DNA of 64,000 bases from assembly GCA_948567375.1 (NCBI GenBank), contig OX419760.1:37014001-37078000 (forward strand), given 5' to 3'. Below are positions 1-13,200 of the stretch, one piece after another. Source of the DNA: Lunularia cruciata. Taxonomy: Eukaryota; Streptophyta; Marchantiopsida; Lunulariales; Lunulariaceae. A program made the position numbers and the translations under genes. Under the pieces are notes generated by a model. The model was not told the DNA's origin and made no database searches. It saw only the letters and a program-made list of their open reading frames with translations. The number at the start of each line of letters is the position of its first letter. Within the stretch, counting starts at the first letter, position 1.

Positions 1-1524
1 TGATCAATTGAGTGGAGCACAATACTTCTCCAAGTCGGATCTTCATAGCAGCTATTGGCAAATCCCCATTGATAGGGAGGATGTGCAAAAGATTGCCTTT
101 TGCACAAGGTTGGGCATTTTGGATGGAGAGTTCTACCTTTTGGGCTCACTAATGCTCCAATAGTCTTCATGAATCAAATGCATCAGGTGTTGGATGGACT
201 ATTGAGTTGGTACATAGTTGGTGTTCTTGGATGATATTTTAATCTATAGCAAGATAAAAGTAGAACATGCAAATCACATGTGAGAAGTCCTAAGACAACT
301 CCAACAATAAGGGTTTTATTGCAAGAAGTCAAAGTGTACTTTTTGGTAGAAGGAAGTTACTTTCTTGGGTCACAAGATCTCATTGGAAGGGATCAAGATG
401 GAAGAGGAGAAAATCAAGGTCATCACTAATTGGCCTACTCCAAAGGATGCTACAAAAGTACGTGTATTTAATGGATTGGCCAATTTTTATCGACGGTTCA
501 TCCTCTATTATGTTCATGTGGCCGCATCATTGACCAATTTCTTGGGGAGGAACTTGAGTTTTCAGCCAATAAACACAAAGAATCATTCTAGAAGTTGAAA
601 CATATGGTATCTTCAAGATCTATTCTTCAACCATATGATCCTCAACTACCTTGTGTGGTTGATTTTGATACTTCTAACTTGCAATTGGAGTCGTGTTGTA
701 ACAAGAATTCCCAAATGGATTACATTCCATTTCCATTGCCTTTATGTCTTGTAGACTAAACACACACAAAATAATTACTCTGCTTGAGATCAGGAACAAT
801 TAGTAAGGTATATGCAACCAAAGTACTGAGGCATTATCTCTTGGGGAAATAAGTGATCATGCAAACTAATCACAAACCTTTGTTGCAGACATTACACTTG
901 GAACACATGAAGAGTCAAAATCATTGATGGGAGGAACAATTATAATTTTTGACATCAAACTTGAATACAAACCTAGTTAGTTCCATGTAATCCCTGATGC
1001 CCTATCACAATGACCTGATTTGAAGTCTCTTCCTCTCATCACGATGGCAATTACTATAGTATCAATTGACTCCAAAATCCATATCAAGTTAAGATAGCTT
1101 TACAACAAGGTCCTTTCTTTCACATGGTATAAGGTCATCTTGCAGCATGTGACAAGGAGTACAACACCTTCTCCTATAGGGAATGGATTCTATTCTATGA
1201 GAACCAAATTTATGTTCTAACCTAGGGTGATCTCCAACTTGCATGCCTCCAAGAACCCCATGACTTATTAATCATTGGTCCCATGGGTGTGGACAAGACC
1301 TTGGGTACTCTCTCATACCAATGGTAGTGGCCCAACATGTCACGAGATGTTCAAAAGTATTTCAATCATGTGAGAGCTGCCAATGCAACAAGGCCAACAA
1401 CCAAAAACCGAGTAGACTCCCTCAACCACTCCCCATTCCATCTGCTCAATGGGAACACATGAGCTTGGATCTCATCACATCCTTGCCCAAGACAAAGCAA
1501 TGTCACACAACGATTATGGTGTTT
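1..1524 (+). pseudogene. Decayed Ty3/gypsy pol fragment (RT, RNase H, integrase start)
   Basis: Bases 1-330 translate, with frameshifts, to reverse-transcriptase palm motifs (FSKSDLHSSYWQIPI, then a degraded PFGLTNAP-like block). 365-598 is open and encodes the RT thumb/connection (KVITNWPTPKDATKVRVF, then GLANFYRRFI). About 600-1010 keeps scraps of RNase H, ending in a degraded 'DALS' block. 1321-1520 encodes the integrase zinc-binding Cys pair (CESCQCNK) and the start of the catalytic core (MSLDLITSLPKTK), which holds the first Asp of the DDE triad. The remaining triad residues are absent because an LTR-D fragment interrupts the core at 1525. The element enters from the left edge, so its 5' end is not visible. 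In life it would have copied and integrated element RNA; here stops and frameshifts make it non-functional. Confidence 0.85.
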
Positions 1525-1690
1525 TGTAATACTCCGAGGAGAAGAGAACTCTCCAAGAGAGATACAAGAGAAAAAAAACACAAGTTTCACACTCAATACT
1601 GCACTACCCCAAAGGAGCACCTTCTCTTTACTAGATAGCAAAGAGTATTCCCTCAAAGGAAAATCCACCTTTGGATCAGATACAAAGTTG
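1525..1690 (-). mobile_element. Partial LTR 'D', antisense, inserted in gypsy integrase
   Basis: The stretch starts TGTAATACTCCGAGGAGAAGAG and contains CCAAAGGAGCACCTTCTCTTTA. This is the reverse complement of the TATA and downstream part of the LTR-D copies at 28969-29395 and 35224-35648. Similarity fades near 1690. The terminal TGTAAT matches the TATTACA end of the 35224-35648 copy, so this is a true LTR terminus. Only the 3' part of the LTR remains. Confidence 0.7.
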
Positions 1691-3765
1691 ATCAAGTGAA
1701 GAAGAAGAAGATCTTCTTAACAAAGATTCAACTAAAGAAAGTTAATCAAGTGACTTTCATCCAAATTTTTCATTGGAAGAAAGAGGTAAGACTTTGATTC
1801 TAATGGTTTAAATGATGCGACAACAACAAGCAGAGACAAGAAGAGATACAAGAGTTCTAAAGGAGGAACTCAATACGAAGTATCAAAACAAATTAAAGTC
1901 ATTTTGTTCCAAGTCTCTAGTCTTCTTGTTCAATTTGGACTCCTTCTTTACAACTACCATGAGTATTATCTTAGTTTTCTTTCCTTCTTTCTTCTCTTAT
2001 GTACTTCTTGTTTCCATGGTAAATATATCAACCAATTCTCATTCATTGGGTCAAATATTATCTTGATTCTCTATTGGTATGAAAATCATAAATGGATTTA
2101 AATTTTATTTTCCTATTTTAGGTATTTGAATGTAGTCTTGGAATGCTACTCTATTTTGTTATATTGAGATTCTAAATAACTTTACTTGGTATAAATTTTA
2201 AATTTTAAATATAAAGAAGGTTGGTATTTCAAATATTCCACAAATCTCATTTATTTCCTCAAATTAGGATATTTATTAAAATAATGAATCTACATAGTTG
2301 AGTTAGGAGTATATATTTTCCTTGGATGATGAGATTTAGAAAAATTAAGAAAGTGATATCTATAATTGCAGTTGAAGCATGTCTTAATCTTTGGAGATGA
2401 TTGAAATGATATCTGAAAAGTTTTTCTAATGAGGTTTAGTGATTAAAAAGTTAGGATATATATATATAGTGAGTATGAGCAAATTTGTAAGGCAAATGAG
2501 AAGCAAAAAGGAACTATGATGAGGCTAATAGAAGTTGAAAAGAAGTCAAAAGAAAATCAAAAGGAGTCCAAATTGAACAATGAGAAAAGAAAAAGAGTAA
2601 AACAAAAAGGCCATGAAAGATGGTTTCTCCGTTTAGTAAAATTTTGTCCAACATAGCTTTAGTACCTTTTGATAAGGGTTATCATGCCAATTATATATGA
2701 GCTTCACATGTCCAAAAGGAATGTTCTATTTATTCCAACCAAGATTTCTAATCATATAATATATACATATTTATTTCTAATTTTAGAATTTTGTATTTGT
2801 CATAAAATTTGGGTTGGAATAAATTTAAAACTAGATGATTTTATTTTTATAAATAATATTTAAATATAATAATATATTTATAATATAATAAAGCATGAAT
2901 AGATCATATAATTGGTTGTGTAGACATTGTATTACCTTTAATTAAAAAATATATAACAGATATCAATCTTGGTACAATTTTAGGATGAAGAGTAATTTTA
3001 TTAATATTAATATTGTTTATTTTTTGCTTTCTTATTTTTTAAACTATATCCATATTATCTTTGAAGATGCATAATGACTTTGTGTATGTAAAACATACTA
3101 TACCTCAAAAAATTTGTACCTCTTTACCTGAAATTATCTTTTCTATGATAATTTAATGTACTTCACATAGACTAATAACAACCATGGATAACAAATTCCT
3201 CATCAATACAATAATTCTTGTTCTGCTAAATTTTGATGATTATTGGTAATAAAATTTCTCATAATTCTATAATAAGGAGGATTCAAATTATTAATCTCTA
3301 TGGCTTAAAAAATATTAGAAGTAAATTATTGTCTACTTTTGTAGATTTTGGACTAATCTATAGCAACAATAAAAATAAAAGAATTTCAAAAAAAATCCAT
3401 TTTTCTTTAAAAAAAATTATCTATAAGATCTCCAAATATGTATATCAAAGGTATGCTCTCATGTCAAAATTCAATTAGAATCCTATTTTGTCTACTTACT
3501 ATCCTTTTGATTAACTTTAAAGAAACTCTTTTTTTATACTCAAGGTGGCTGATAATTATACACCTTTAAACTTTTTTCCTATTATAACCATAGTAGAACC
3601 TCTACTATACTTTCATCTGATTGATAAAAAATATATTATTTCAAAACAATTATTTTTGGTTTATGTTTCAAAACGCAAAGACATTATGAAATTACCTCTT
3701 CTCTATATACACTAGTTCTATGTTCAAAAGAAAAGACTGCTCTAACATTCTTGTTCATTGAATAT

Positions 3766-3852
3766 AAGGCATGTAAAACATACTTACTCCTTAATTGCAA
3801 GGTATGCAAAGTATACTTCCTCGAATGTAAGCCTCGCAAAGCATACCTCTTC
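3766..3852. repeat. Three imperfect ~30-bp tandem units
   Basis: Units 3766-3798, 3799-3828 and 3829-3852 share the pattern AAGG(C/T)ATGYAAARYATACTTMCTC with substitutions. The middle unit contains the near-palindrome GTATGCAAAGTATAC. Function is unknown. Confidence 0.55.
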
Positions 3853-3862
3853 TCCCTACTCA

Positions 3863-3884
3863 CTTCCATGGTAAACCATGGAAG
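3863..3884. repeat. Perfect 9-bp inverted repeat with 4-nt loop
   Basis: Left arm CTTCCATGG (3863-3871), loop TAAA, right arm CCATGGAAG (3876-3884). It lies immediately beside the 3766-3852 tandem units. There is no T tract or gene to make it a terminator. Confidence 0.7.
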
Positions 3885-4286
3885 AAAACCTTTCTAAAGG
3901 TGTTAATTCTAAAAGTTTGAGTTCATCTAAGGAGAGTGTCTCTTAGGAACAACGTATACCAAGTCTCCATCCCTACTCTCTCTATTTACTTGTCTATTTA
4001 TGGTAGTTTTGGAAGCCTAACATGATGCATAAAGAGCCATATGCATGACACCTTGTAATGTTATTATCTTTATAAATCTTAAATATTTAAAAATTTGTTT
4101 TGTGTTTTAATTGTTTGAATAAATTATTATATTCTAGTTATATATGTGGTAAATACTCATCAAATATAACCCTTTTGAAAAACACTTTTGTAAATACAAC
4201 TAAATAATATTTTCCGTTTTAGCAACCATTATGAGTACAATATTCATGTTATAAACATGTGAAATTTCATGGATACAACTTCAGTA

Positions 4287-4289
<3 letters not shown>

Positions 4290-4359
<70 letters not shown>
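4290..4359. repeat. (TA)35 microsatellite
   Basis: Seventy consecutive bases of uninterrupted TA dinucleotide. Such tracts are unstable in length and may be mis-sized in an assembly. Confidence 0.98.
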
Positions 4360-4362
<3 letters not shown>

Positions 4363-7300
4363 TTGGAGTTGTATCTTCTCAGGTCTTTATTCCATTACAA
4401 AGCTAATGACTTGTACAATAATAAACCATTGAGGAAGATGACTAAACTATAAAGACTGGTATTTTATGTTATGAAATAAAAGTATAAGAAAATTATCACT
4501 ACAAGTCATATTTGCAGAAACTAGTAAGAATCGCTATGCAAATAAGTAATTTTGGAATTTTGTAAACTGAATGGTTTAGCATGTCTGGATCTTTCTTCGT
4601 TGATCAATACAAGTCAAATTTGCACAAACTCAACATAAGTGGTTTTGAGGTCCTCTTTTTAGAGCTGAAGAATAATTTGGCGAGTTATTGAACCTTATAT
4701 TTAAGAAGTCTTGTTTGAAGCTAGATGTTGGAAAAAGTTTCTAAACTGCTTGAATATAACGTTAACATGGTTATAAAATAGTAGCTTCAGGAAAGACCAA
4801 AATAAAGCTTGTTTCCACAGTAATTTTTCTTATTGTCTAGATAGAAAAGAAAATGAATGCTATTTAAAATCTTTTATCTGAAAGTAAGAGATACACAATT
4901 TAGCTTTTTTTTAATAATTAAAATAAATTTTATAAATTTTATAGATCTTATAGAGACCAAAAAGTAGATAAGAGCTCTAAGTTTATCTTCATTTAAAGAT
5001 GCTTTATATGTGTTCTATAAGAAGATCTAAACACTTTGAAAATATTGGATGATTCAAAAGTTAAAATTTGTAGATGTTACCAGTGATTAATTTTCTCAAA
5101 CTCTATAAACAATCTCTAAAGCATTATGCATCATACAACATTTAAAGGAAGAATGACAAATTTTCAATTTGGGAACATAAAAAATAAACAGGAGGTAAAG
5201 GAAGTACTTATCTTTACACTCTTATCATACCAAACTTAGTAAAAAAACAATCATATGTAATTGTATCTAGTAAAAACGTTCAACACATGGACTCCAATTT
5301 TTTTGAAGGTCTATCGAAACCATGATAGACAAACTTTCAAACATGACAGATCTTGACGTGAAAGCTTGATTACTGGAGTGCACTAGAAAACGTTTAGAGA
5401 AAAATATATTACTGCACATCTTTCCTATCTTATATAAATAAACTCGAAAATAAAAAGGAGGCCACACTTTTCTTGTGCATCTTATACTGAGATTCCTAGA
5501 GTTAACAGTATTAGCGAAATTACAAGTGCATTATGTTCTTAGTAAAACTGTGTTCTCGCAAGCATACGACTAAAAACTTGAATGATTAGGAGCCCCATGA
5601 ACAGCAACTTCTGCTTTTATTTATGAATATCCTACTTAAAATAAAAATTCCAGGTGAGTTACTATCAAATAAAGGATCTGATCAGATAAGGTTAGAGGTA
5701 GGCTGTAGATTAACTGTAGCTATTTTAATATTTTCTAAGATCATTAGATCTTAGGAAGGATTAAAATATCAAATCACAAAGTTATGATGGTACAATGCTG
5801 ATGCAAATATATCGTACTAAAGCGAAATGTGAGTATACTGTTTTTAATATCTCCTCCATCAAACGGTTGAAACGGAGCATGAAATGTGAATGTTATGTTT
5901 TTAGCATCTCTTCTCTCAAACGACTGAGACAAGGCATTAGGTAGATCATAATAACCTCGTAGTATTCACATTATTCTTTAGCTGCTAGACTCTCAATCAC
6001 ATCATCATGGAAGGCAAGATGACCTATATACTCTACTAAAATATTGAGAGAGATCCATCTTGCCACATGGTTTATGTAACAATTATCTTCCAGAAATTCA
6101 AACGTCCCATTGTACATATGAGAATACATACAAGTACCAAAAGACGAAATATACGTACATATCCGTGCGAATAAACTCATACTAACATGAAGAACATTTC
6201 TTAACATCAGAGAACTCGTGATAAAGAAGATATTGTAAGGGACGACATCCCTCCGTCCCCCTGGCTTTGTCTCCAATCAAATATATATTCTGGCACCACT
6301 TCAGTGTTCTGTTCCTTTTGTGCTTTGAATCTCGTAATCCCGGCATCCAGGCGCGATGTGGGAGATTAAGAAACTTTGGAACGCGCAGCATGTGAACTTG
6401 ATGCCAGACGTGGGATTCCTTTGCATGTTCCACAGGAAACACGCTAAGATTCTACGCTCTCCCGCATCAAATTCGATCCAAGGAAGAGCGCTGACCACAA
6501 AGTGCGGTCGAAAAAGCAAACAACGGAGTCGGCGTAAACCCAAAATTAGTTCAAAAGCTTGTGAATTGCGTGGTGATGGGAGTGTAATATCTGCAAATTG
6601 GCCTAGAGAAATAGATAAATCTATCTTCATGCCTGATCGTGTCTGAAGTTTGATCCGCTAATACGCCCAATAAGGTGTGAAAAATGACTGCATGGGACGG
6701 AAAGAATGCTCGAAATATGGTGGGAAGAACGTGTTCACCTTGTTTTTTGCCGCTAGACGTGTGTGGGTGCATCTGCTCGTCATTGACTTCTTCCTGGGGA
6801 GGTTTGGTCCGACAGGGAGGCAGGTTTTACTGTGTCTCGTGTCACCTATATCCATAGATAGAGGTTTTGTTTTGTTTCATTGATAGATTTGACCTTAGAA
6901 ACTAAAGCGGACAATCCAAGGGGTAGGGGTCTCCTCTCTGGGTGGCACGAAAAGCAGTTGATGTGCTCTGGAGGAAGGAAGTTAGCAGTTGCGGTGGAGA
7001 AGGAGGATAATCGGCCATAGTAAAAGCTAGAGCATGGATTTCGACGATTTAATAATCTAGGATTGCTACAGTGCTTGAGAATCCAACTTTGCCCGGTTAT
7101 TTGGGAGGCTATGGACCCGGGCTCACGTTTTATCTTTAGAAGATGTTGGAGTGTGCTCGTCGGGAATGGATGGAATCTCTGTTTACCCGTCAGGCTAAAC
7201 GCAGAGACAATCGAAATTCTGCAATTAGTGAAAGCAGGAATAGGAAATGAAAATACAGTGGAGAGGAAGTGCTTAAAATCGCTACGGAATTGTTGAGATC

Positions 7301-7624
7301 CTCCACGAGCTTTGAAGCAAATGTTTGTTAGGAATGGTTGCAGTCAGACCAATCCCACATTCACCACGGATACCCACTACCCACTGTCACAATAAGACAG
7401 TGGGTATTCGTCACTTTAAAACATTCACAAGTAGTGGGATCTTCAGTTACGAGTCACCTTATAACATTCACAAGTAGTGGGTCTTCACTTACGGGTAGCG
7501 GTAATACGAGTTCTCGATACATCTAGACCTCTTCTTTCATATATCTGGAAAAACTATATCATACTGTATAGGAATAGATTATTTGTGTGTTATTTTGGTT
7601 ATTTTTTCATAGGATACTTTGGCC

Positions 7625-7718
7625 TTTGTTTTTCCTCTGCTTTTGTTATCGATGGGTTTGGATACCGGCTCTTTGTTTCTCCTCTGCTTTTGTGATCTAT
7701 TGGTTTGGATACCGGCTC
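7625..7718. repeat. ~47-bp tandem duplication
   Basis: TTTGTTT.TCCTCTGCTTTTGT, followed by GTTTGGATACCGGCT, occurs twice back to back (about 7625-7671 and 7672-7718) with a few differences. No element boundary is visible around it. Confidence 0.75.
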
Positions 7719-7928
7719 GGTTCTTCTATGCGTTTTTGTACTCCCTCTCCTTCCTTCAGGATTTTCCATTTGATTTTCGGGTTGCTTCTCTTGAGGCAAA
7801 GTACACGTGATAAAAGTCACCAAAAGTGAGAAGTCCAAAGGCGATGATCTGCGCTTGAAGAAGACTGCACCTGTAAAGCGAGTCGTGATATCGTATCATA
7901 TTGTATCGAAGCTGACTATGATGAATAA

Positions 7929-8024
7929 GGCGACTGCGAAGGATAACAAGAAGGATGGGAAGACCTATCAACCTCGTGCAAGCACAAGGATGGGAAGACC
8001 CCATCAAGCTCGTACAAGTACAAG
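7929..8024 (+). repeat. Dispersed motif 'R', two partial units
   Basis: Contains GGCGACTGCG, AAGAAGGATGGGAAGACC, then a second AAGGATGGGAAGACCCCATC and CTCGTACAAG. The same core recurs at 8558-8602 (antisense), 8888-9006, 9719-9774 and 22043-22098. Confidence 0.7.
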
Positions 8025-8557
8025 GATAAAACAGTCCCATTAGTCTCGATATGAGAAATCTAGATATTAATATTTCAACAAAATTGAGTATGGAAAGTAG
8101 TTTTGACGCTATGCATGATGCGATTTTGGAAAGAGTGAATATTTTGTATTTTTTAAGTGGACCCCGTGATCTAAAGTACACAAGATTTCCAAATATAGAG
8201 GTATGTAACAAAGTCATTTTTTTTATTTCTTTTAACTTTTGAATTATACGGAATGATAGACTTTGACATTAGGCATATTTATCAAAGAGGGCAGGAGAGT
8301 TTATTATATTAACTATCAGATGCACGAGATACCATTTTCATTTTCATATTTTATATTAGATAACATGTATTCATTTACTCTATAGAGAACATCGGCATGT
8401 GCAATCTACAAGAGAATTATCGGTCTGGGTAATGTTTCATAGAATGTTCTGGAAATTTATAGATATTATTGACTTCCATAGCTTGGTTTCTTATCGGTGA
8501 TAAAGAATAAATTTCTGATATCTGTTGGGCCTAGTCCCAATCTACCTCTCTTTTCTC

Positions 8558-8602
8558 TCCCTTGCACGGTTTGATGGGTCTTCCCATCCTTCTTGCGTTC
8601 CA
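8558..8602 (-). repeat. Dispersed motif 'R', antisense copy
   Basis: The minus strand reads AAGAAGGATGGGAAGACCCA followed by TCAAACCGTGCAAGGG, matching the core of the plus-strand copies. This is the only inverted copy. Confidence 0.7.
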
Positions 8603-8887
8603 TGAGGTCTGGCTTTTCTGGAAAGTCGTTTTGTTCGCACAGTGAATATGCGCTTTAACTGCCAGTAGCAGGTGTACCACTAGAAACGCGGCTGAAGGAG
8701 ACAGGTAGGATGAATTTTTCAAGAAGCCGTAATATCAAAACCAGTACGGAGAAACGACCGAGCCTCCTCTGTTTTCTATCGCAGAGTAGACACGCTAGGG
8801 ACCGGGCCGTAAAATTTAGTTCCTCCATTCTGAAGAGAGGCTGGACAGTTGTACTCTGAACAACACGAACGCCGTTTGGGAGAAAAT

Positions 8888-9006
8888 GGCGACCACGTAA
8901 GCACCACGAGGGAAGAAGGAGACCGCGTGTGATAACAAGAAGGATGGAAAGACCCCATCAAACCTGATAGCAAGAAGGACGGGAAGATTCCTTCAAGCCA
9001 TACAAC
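8888..9006 (+). repeat. Dispersed motif 'R', duplicated and diverged
   Basis: Begins GGCGACCACG, contains AAGAAGGATGGAAAGACCCC and a second diverged unit AAGAAGGACGGGAAGATTCC followed by AAGCCATACAA. It leads into imperfect tandem units at 9019-9250. Confidence 0.65.
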
Positions 9007-9018
9007 GAAAAGACAGAG

Positions 9019-9250
9019 AGGGTAAAATGAGGTCAAGTCACAATCATCAATAAAATAACAAGAAGGATTAAATGGGCCTAAATCCCAATAGTATCGGTAA
9101 GATAAAATGAAACCAAGTCACAATAGTCGGTAAAATGAAGCTAAATCCTAATAGTATAGGTAAGATAACAAAATGGAAATGAAGATCCCATGCATCAAGC
9201 CGTACAAGTGTAAAACATAAGATGTAAAATGGCGATAAACCCCAATAATG
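9019..9250 (+). repeat. Imperfect ~32-bp tandem units
   Basis: Variants of GGTAARATRAARCYAARTC followed by AATAGTAT recur about five times (for example near 9019, 9098, 9130 and 9160). Unit length varies. The array links two copies of motif R. Confidence 0.55.
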
Positions 9251-9718
9251 TTCAGAAATCTGCCCTACTGCGCGTTGGCAAGTGCTGGGGTATTTCTGGA
9301 ATTGTGAGGTTGCGGCGTCCGTCAGGCAAATGTCCCGTTTGGTCACACCTCGCTAACTTTGGCCAAGCTTCCGGATCCACCAAATCCTGCTTCTTTAGCA
9401 ATGTGGGTCCAGAGCATCCATTCTGTGACTCGTCAATGGGTAGAAAACACAAATAGTTGAATATACCATGCTGCGAAAATAGCCTCATAGGTTTAGTCTA
9501 CACGATCAGAGACTCTTTGACCTTGTTGTGTATTAGGATTTATGGGTTTGTGGATTATTTGACCGAATAATGAGGACAAGCACCAGATCTGCAGTCCGGA
9601 GAACAACAGTTGGAGAACAACAGTTAGATGCAAGGAATTTTCAATAGGCGCACCAGTTCGGAATATGCAGTGCCCATTGTGAGTGGCTGGACATTACTTG
9701 GAGTGACATTGTTGAAAA

Positions 9719-9774
9719 GGGCGACCAAGTAGAAAACACGAAGGATGGGAAGACCCCATCAAGCCGTACAAGGG
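9719..9774 (+). repeat. Dispersed motif 'R', near-consensus copy
   Basis: GGGCGACC, then ACACGAAGGATGGGAAGACC, then CCATCAAGCCGTACAAGGG. It is almost identical over its length to the copy at 22043-22098, about 12.3 kb away on the other side of the IQM and PLP genes. Confidence 0.75.
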
Positions 9775-10227
9775 TGAAACAAAATACGTAAAATGGGGCT
9801 AAAATCTAAGCTAAAGTCGATATGAAAAAATCTCCCTTCCTAGAATGACATTGTGTGTAACATAGCATTACTGGGAGTGGCAATGCTATGACTGTACTTA
9901 TTACTCTTCTCCCTGGAGACCGAGGCAAGTGAAAGCTTGAGTGGACAGATCCTCCAGACTTAGTCTTCTATGACCTGGGAATGGCAGTCAAGAGTACCTG
10001 GCTGTCATGACTTCATAGTACCCTGGTCTTTCTCTAGAGAGTATCTGCTCACTCACTCCCTCACTCACTCGTGTGGTTTGATAGTCGTGATCCGGATCAG
10101 CTTCCACCGGGTTGAAAGTGGACGAGAGGAGAAAGATTGGATTTCGAAGTCGAAGCATTGATGTTGAACTGATTGTTGCTGCTGGATTTCAGGGCCTCTG
10201 TGAAATTGAGACACCGAAAACGTTGCC

Positions 10228-13200
10228 ATGGGTGATGAACCGCAGAAACACAGTTCCTCAAAGGAGACCCATGCCGATCAGTCATTAGAAACGGTGACTG
10301 ACAATCTTTCGAAAGGAATCGAGCGAAATGGGGAGAAGAGGGAGAAGAGCAGCACCGAGAAAGCGGACACTGCAGCAGTCCAGGTGCAGCGGTTGTACAG
10401 GGGCTACCGGACCCGAAGAAACATTGCTGATGCTGCAGTTATGGCTCAGAAGTTTGGCTGGTAGGTATCTCCTCTGCATTTTGCTGGGATCGTACATGTC
10501 GAGATTTGGCTTTTATGCTGCCGATGCATGCAATAAACATCACGATTGCACAACGGAAAAACCTGTTCGAAGAGCTGGTTGGATCTGACGGGTATTTTCG
10601 TATGGTATAAAGATCACACTGGGGGCTGGTGAATAATCGCAGTTCACTCCACATAATGAAAATTTAATCGTATGAAAACTAGATTCATAGTTAATGTTAA
10701 AGGTCACCCCCAGTTCTGAAGGATTTTTTCAAATTATCGTTTTGATGGGAAACGTCACGGGAATTACAGACGTCAAGAATTTAAGCCGGATTAATTACTC
10801 CGTCCAATCTCACGGTAATTCCCCGCACCTGAGAGTATCGAGGGCAATCGATAGAGTTGCTCTTCTGATAGCAAGTCTGCCCTTTGACCCTATCCTCTTG
10901 ATATTTGCTTTCTCTGCTCATTTTTCCTCTCAAATCTTGGATCAACTTCTTAGAATTGACCTACTTTGGTCAGCATAAATCGTTCTCCAAATCTAACGTC
11001 ATCCAGGTGCAAATTGACGAATATTTCCTGCATACACGATCTATTTGGCTGTCCATACGTATGGTCATGAAACGAAGTCACGGCTTTGATGACTTTCACT
11101 CGTTCCGGTGTGGAAGTCAGCAGTATCCTGGAAATTGTGGACATGTGGAGACCACCAGCAAAATCAGATGCCTGGATTGTTTGAAGTTGAGTAGATTCTG
11201 TATGTCGCCCCACGTTTACGCTTAGAATATAGGCACTTGTCACCGGCTAAGAAGTCAATTATGAGCCCATTTTGAAAATGTAGAGTGCGTGACCAATGGT
11301 CGCGAATCTGGCTTAGCTCAACTACCATCGACTTTATCATCATTTCTGGAGTCATAGCTGGACCTCTGTTGCTGTTGATAAAAGCTGGCTACGTGCTTCC
11401 ATAGGTCACCCTTCCTTGACATTTTACAACGTTTCTTGCTGTACTTGAAACCCTTACTTTGTCCAATGAATCAATCACTTCTGACTAGGTTGTTGTCATG
11501 CAATTTGTGTACCATACAATAGCTCACCATGTCTACTAATGAGATATAACCTTCAGTGAACTTACCATAATGGACTAGCTGAAAGCCAGATTACCGTAGT
11601 CTTGTCTCAATAGAGTTCGAGTTCACAATTTATCCCTAATTAGGCCTTTCATGTTGTTCCTGTCCCTGGTGTAAAATTCCGTTCATAGCTAAAGGCGAAG
11701 CTTCTTGAGGACCCTGTGAATATCACACAGGTATATTTCCTGTGCAACAAAGTGCTTCTGGAATGTGGGTATTAATTATGTCGTAAGTGCAAGGAGACAT
11801 CCAACTGGATTGGAAGGCAATCTGAGTGAAAATTCTATCACTTTCTCCTGACGTGTGTTTCCAACAGGTGGAATGTTGTAGATGGTGCTATGCTCCAACA
11901 TCACTCTTCGCAGTTCTACGCTTACAAAGAACCCCAGAATGCCGCTCAACGGTGGGTGAGACTGAAAGTCAAGGCTGCCAAGGTAAGCTGAGACTCTGGA
12001 TCTTGGATAATTCATGAGAAACCCAACAAGGTTCTTCCTGGAGTTCCATTTTAGTACTTCTGTGTTGTAAGGATGTATGCTGGCATTTGCGTTTTCAGCC
12101 TCTACAACTGTAGTCGATTTTAACACATGGATAGTGGTAAATTCAATACTGGCAAAAGGGAGATTCAATGATTTTATCTAAGTCGACTGCATTTAATGGC
12201 TCGACTGCAGGTTGGAAAGGGTTTGTCAAGAAATGACCAAGCTCGAAAGCTAGCTCTTCAACACTGGCTCGAAGCTGTAAGTTCTCTTTAGTTTTTTGGG
12301 ACGGCAAGGAAGGCACTGCTCTGTGTAGTACACATCGTCAGCACCAAATCAGCCAAGATTTTATTCATGACTGGGTTGTTTCAAGCAGATAGCAATCTGA
12401 TGGATATGTCCATGTTAGTATAGGCTGCTCTATACATCGAACCTGATGTTGTTCTTTCTTTCTTTCTTCCATGCCTTAATATCTCAAGTGTCTCAAGTGT
12501 CAATATTGTCCATGTCAATCTTCCCTCAACCTGGAGATTAACCTTGGTAGTTCTGACCATGTAACCAATCCTGTGCTTACTTTTAAAAATATGATGAATC
12601 TAGCCTCTCGGGTGCTAAATACTCCAAGCATCCTATGTTGCAGATTGACCCCAGGCACCGATATGGGCACAATCTGCATTTCTACTACGAGGAGTGGTGT
12701 AAGAGCAATACCCAGGAACCTTTCTTTTACTGGTGCGTATTCAGATCAGTCCTTCTATCCAGTTGGTTTAGGGAGTTCAGGCTCTCAAGTTTCAAGGAAC
12801 CGCTAAAGGGATCATGCTTTCAACTTTCCTCTTGCAGGTTGGACGTTGGCGAGGGGAATCACATTGATTTGCCCAAGTGCAAGAGGTCGAAGTTGCAGAG
12901 TGAGCAAATTAGCTACCTCAGTCCTGTATGTTCCTTGTCGAGATCATTGCCTTCATTTGAGACCCTTAACTTGGCGTAACCTCTGGGATAGAAGTATCTG
13001 TAACCTCTCGGATAGAAGTATCTGCTTGTGAATTTCTCAGAGCGTTTTGAATAATAGATTGAGAGGATCACATCACTAATACCTTTGCATCTCTCAACAT
13101 GCAGAAAGAAAGAAAGTGGTTTCAGGTTCTGATTGAAGAGGGAAAGCTGGTATACAAAATGACCGAGAAACCGGTGGACACACCCAAAGGAGAAAAGTGG

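Larger units (their letters stand above)
1691..4289. other. AT-rich stretch without recognisable gene
   Basis: The short open frames here have biased AT-driven composition and no motif I recognise. Two small structures are listed separately (3766-3852 repeats, 3863-3884 hairpin). Nothing else supports a gene or an intact mobile element. Confidence 0.6.
4360..10227. other. Gene-poor stretch upstream of the IQM gene
   Basis: I find no convincing exon. Composition shifts near 6300 from AT-rich to mixed, with more CpG. The stretch holds short duplications and copies of a dispersed motif, annotated separately, and presumably includes the promoter and 5' leader of the gene that starts at 10228. 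I cannot place a TATA box or transcription start with confidence. Confidence 0.5.

Noticed and set aside
3233-3478. An Ile/Lys/Asn-rich frame resembling organellar proteins
   Set aside because: AT-driven composition explains it, and no organellar gene motif was found.
6356-6646. A basic 96-codon frame as a possible small gene
   Set aside because: Frames of similar length overlap on the opposite strand, there is no recognisable motif, and no splice structure.
7330-7500. GTAGTGGGT/ACCCACTAC repeats as a possible regulatory array or CRISPR-like array
   Set aside because: Only two or three short words with irregular spacing in a plant genome; a CRISPR array is excluded.
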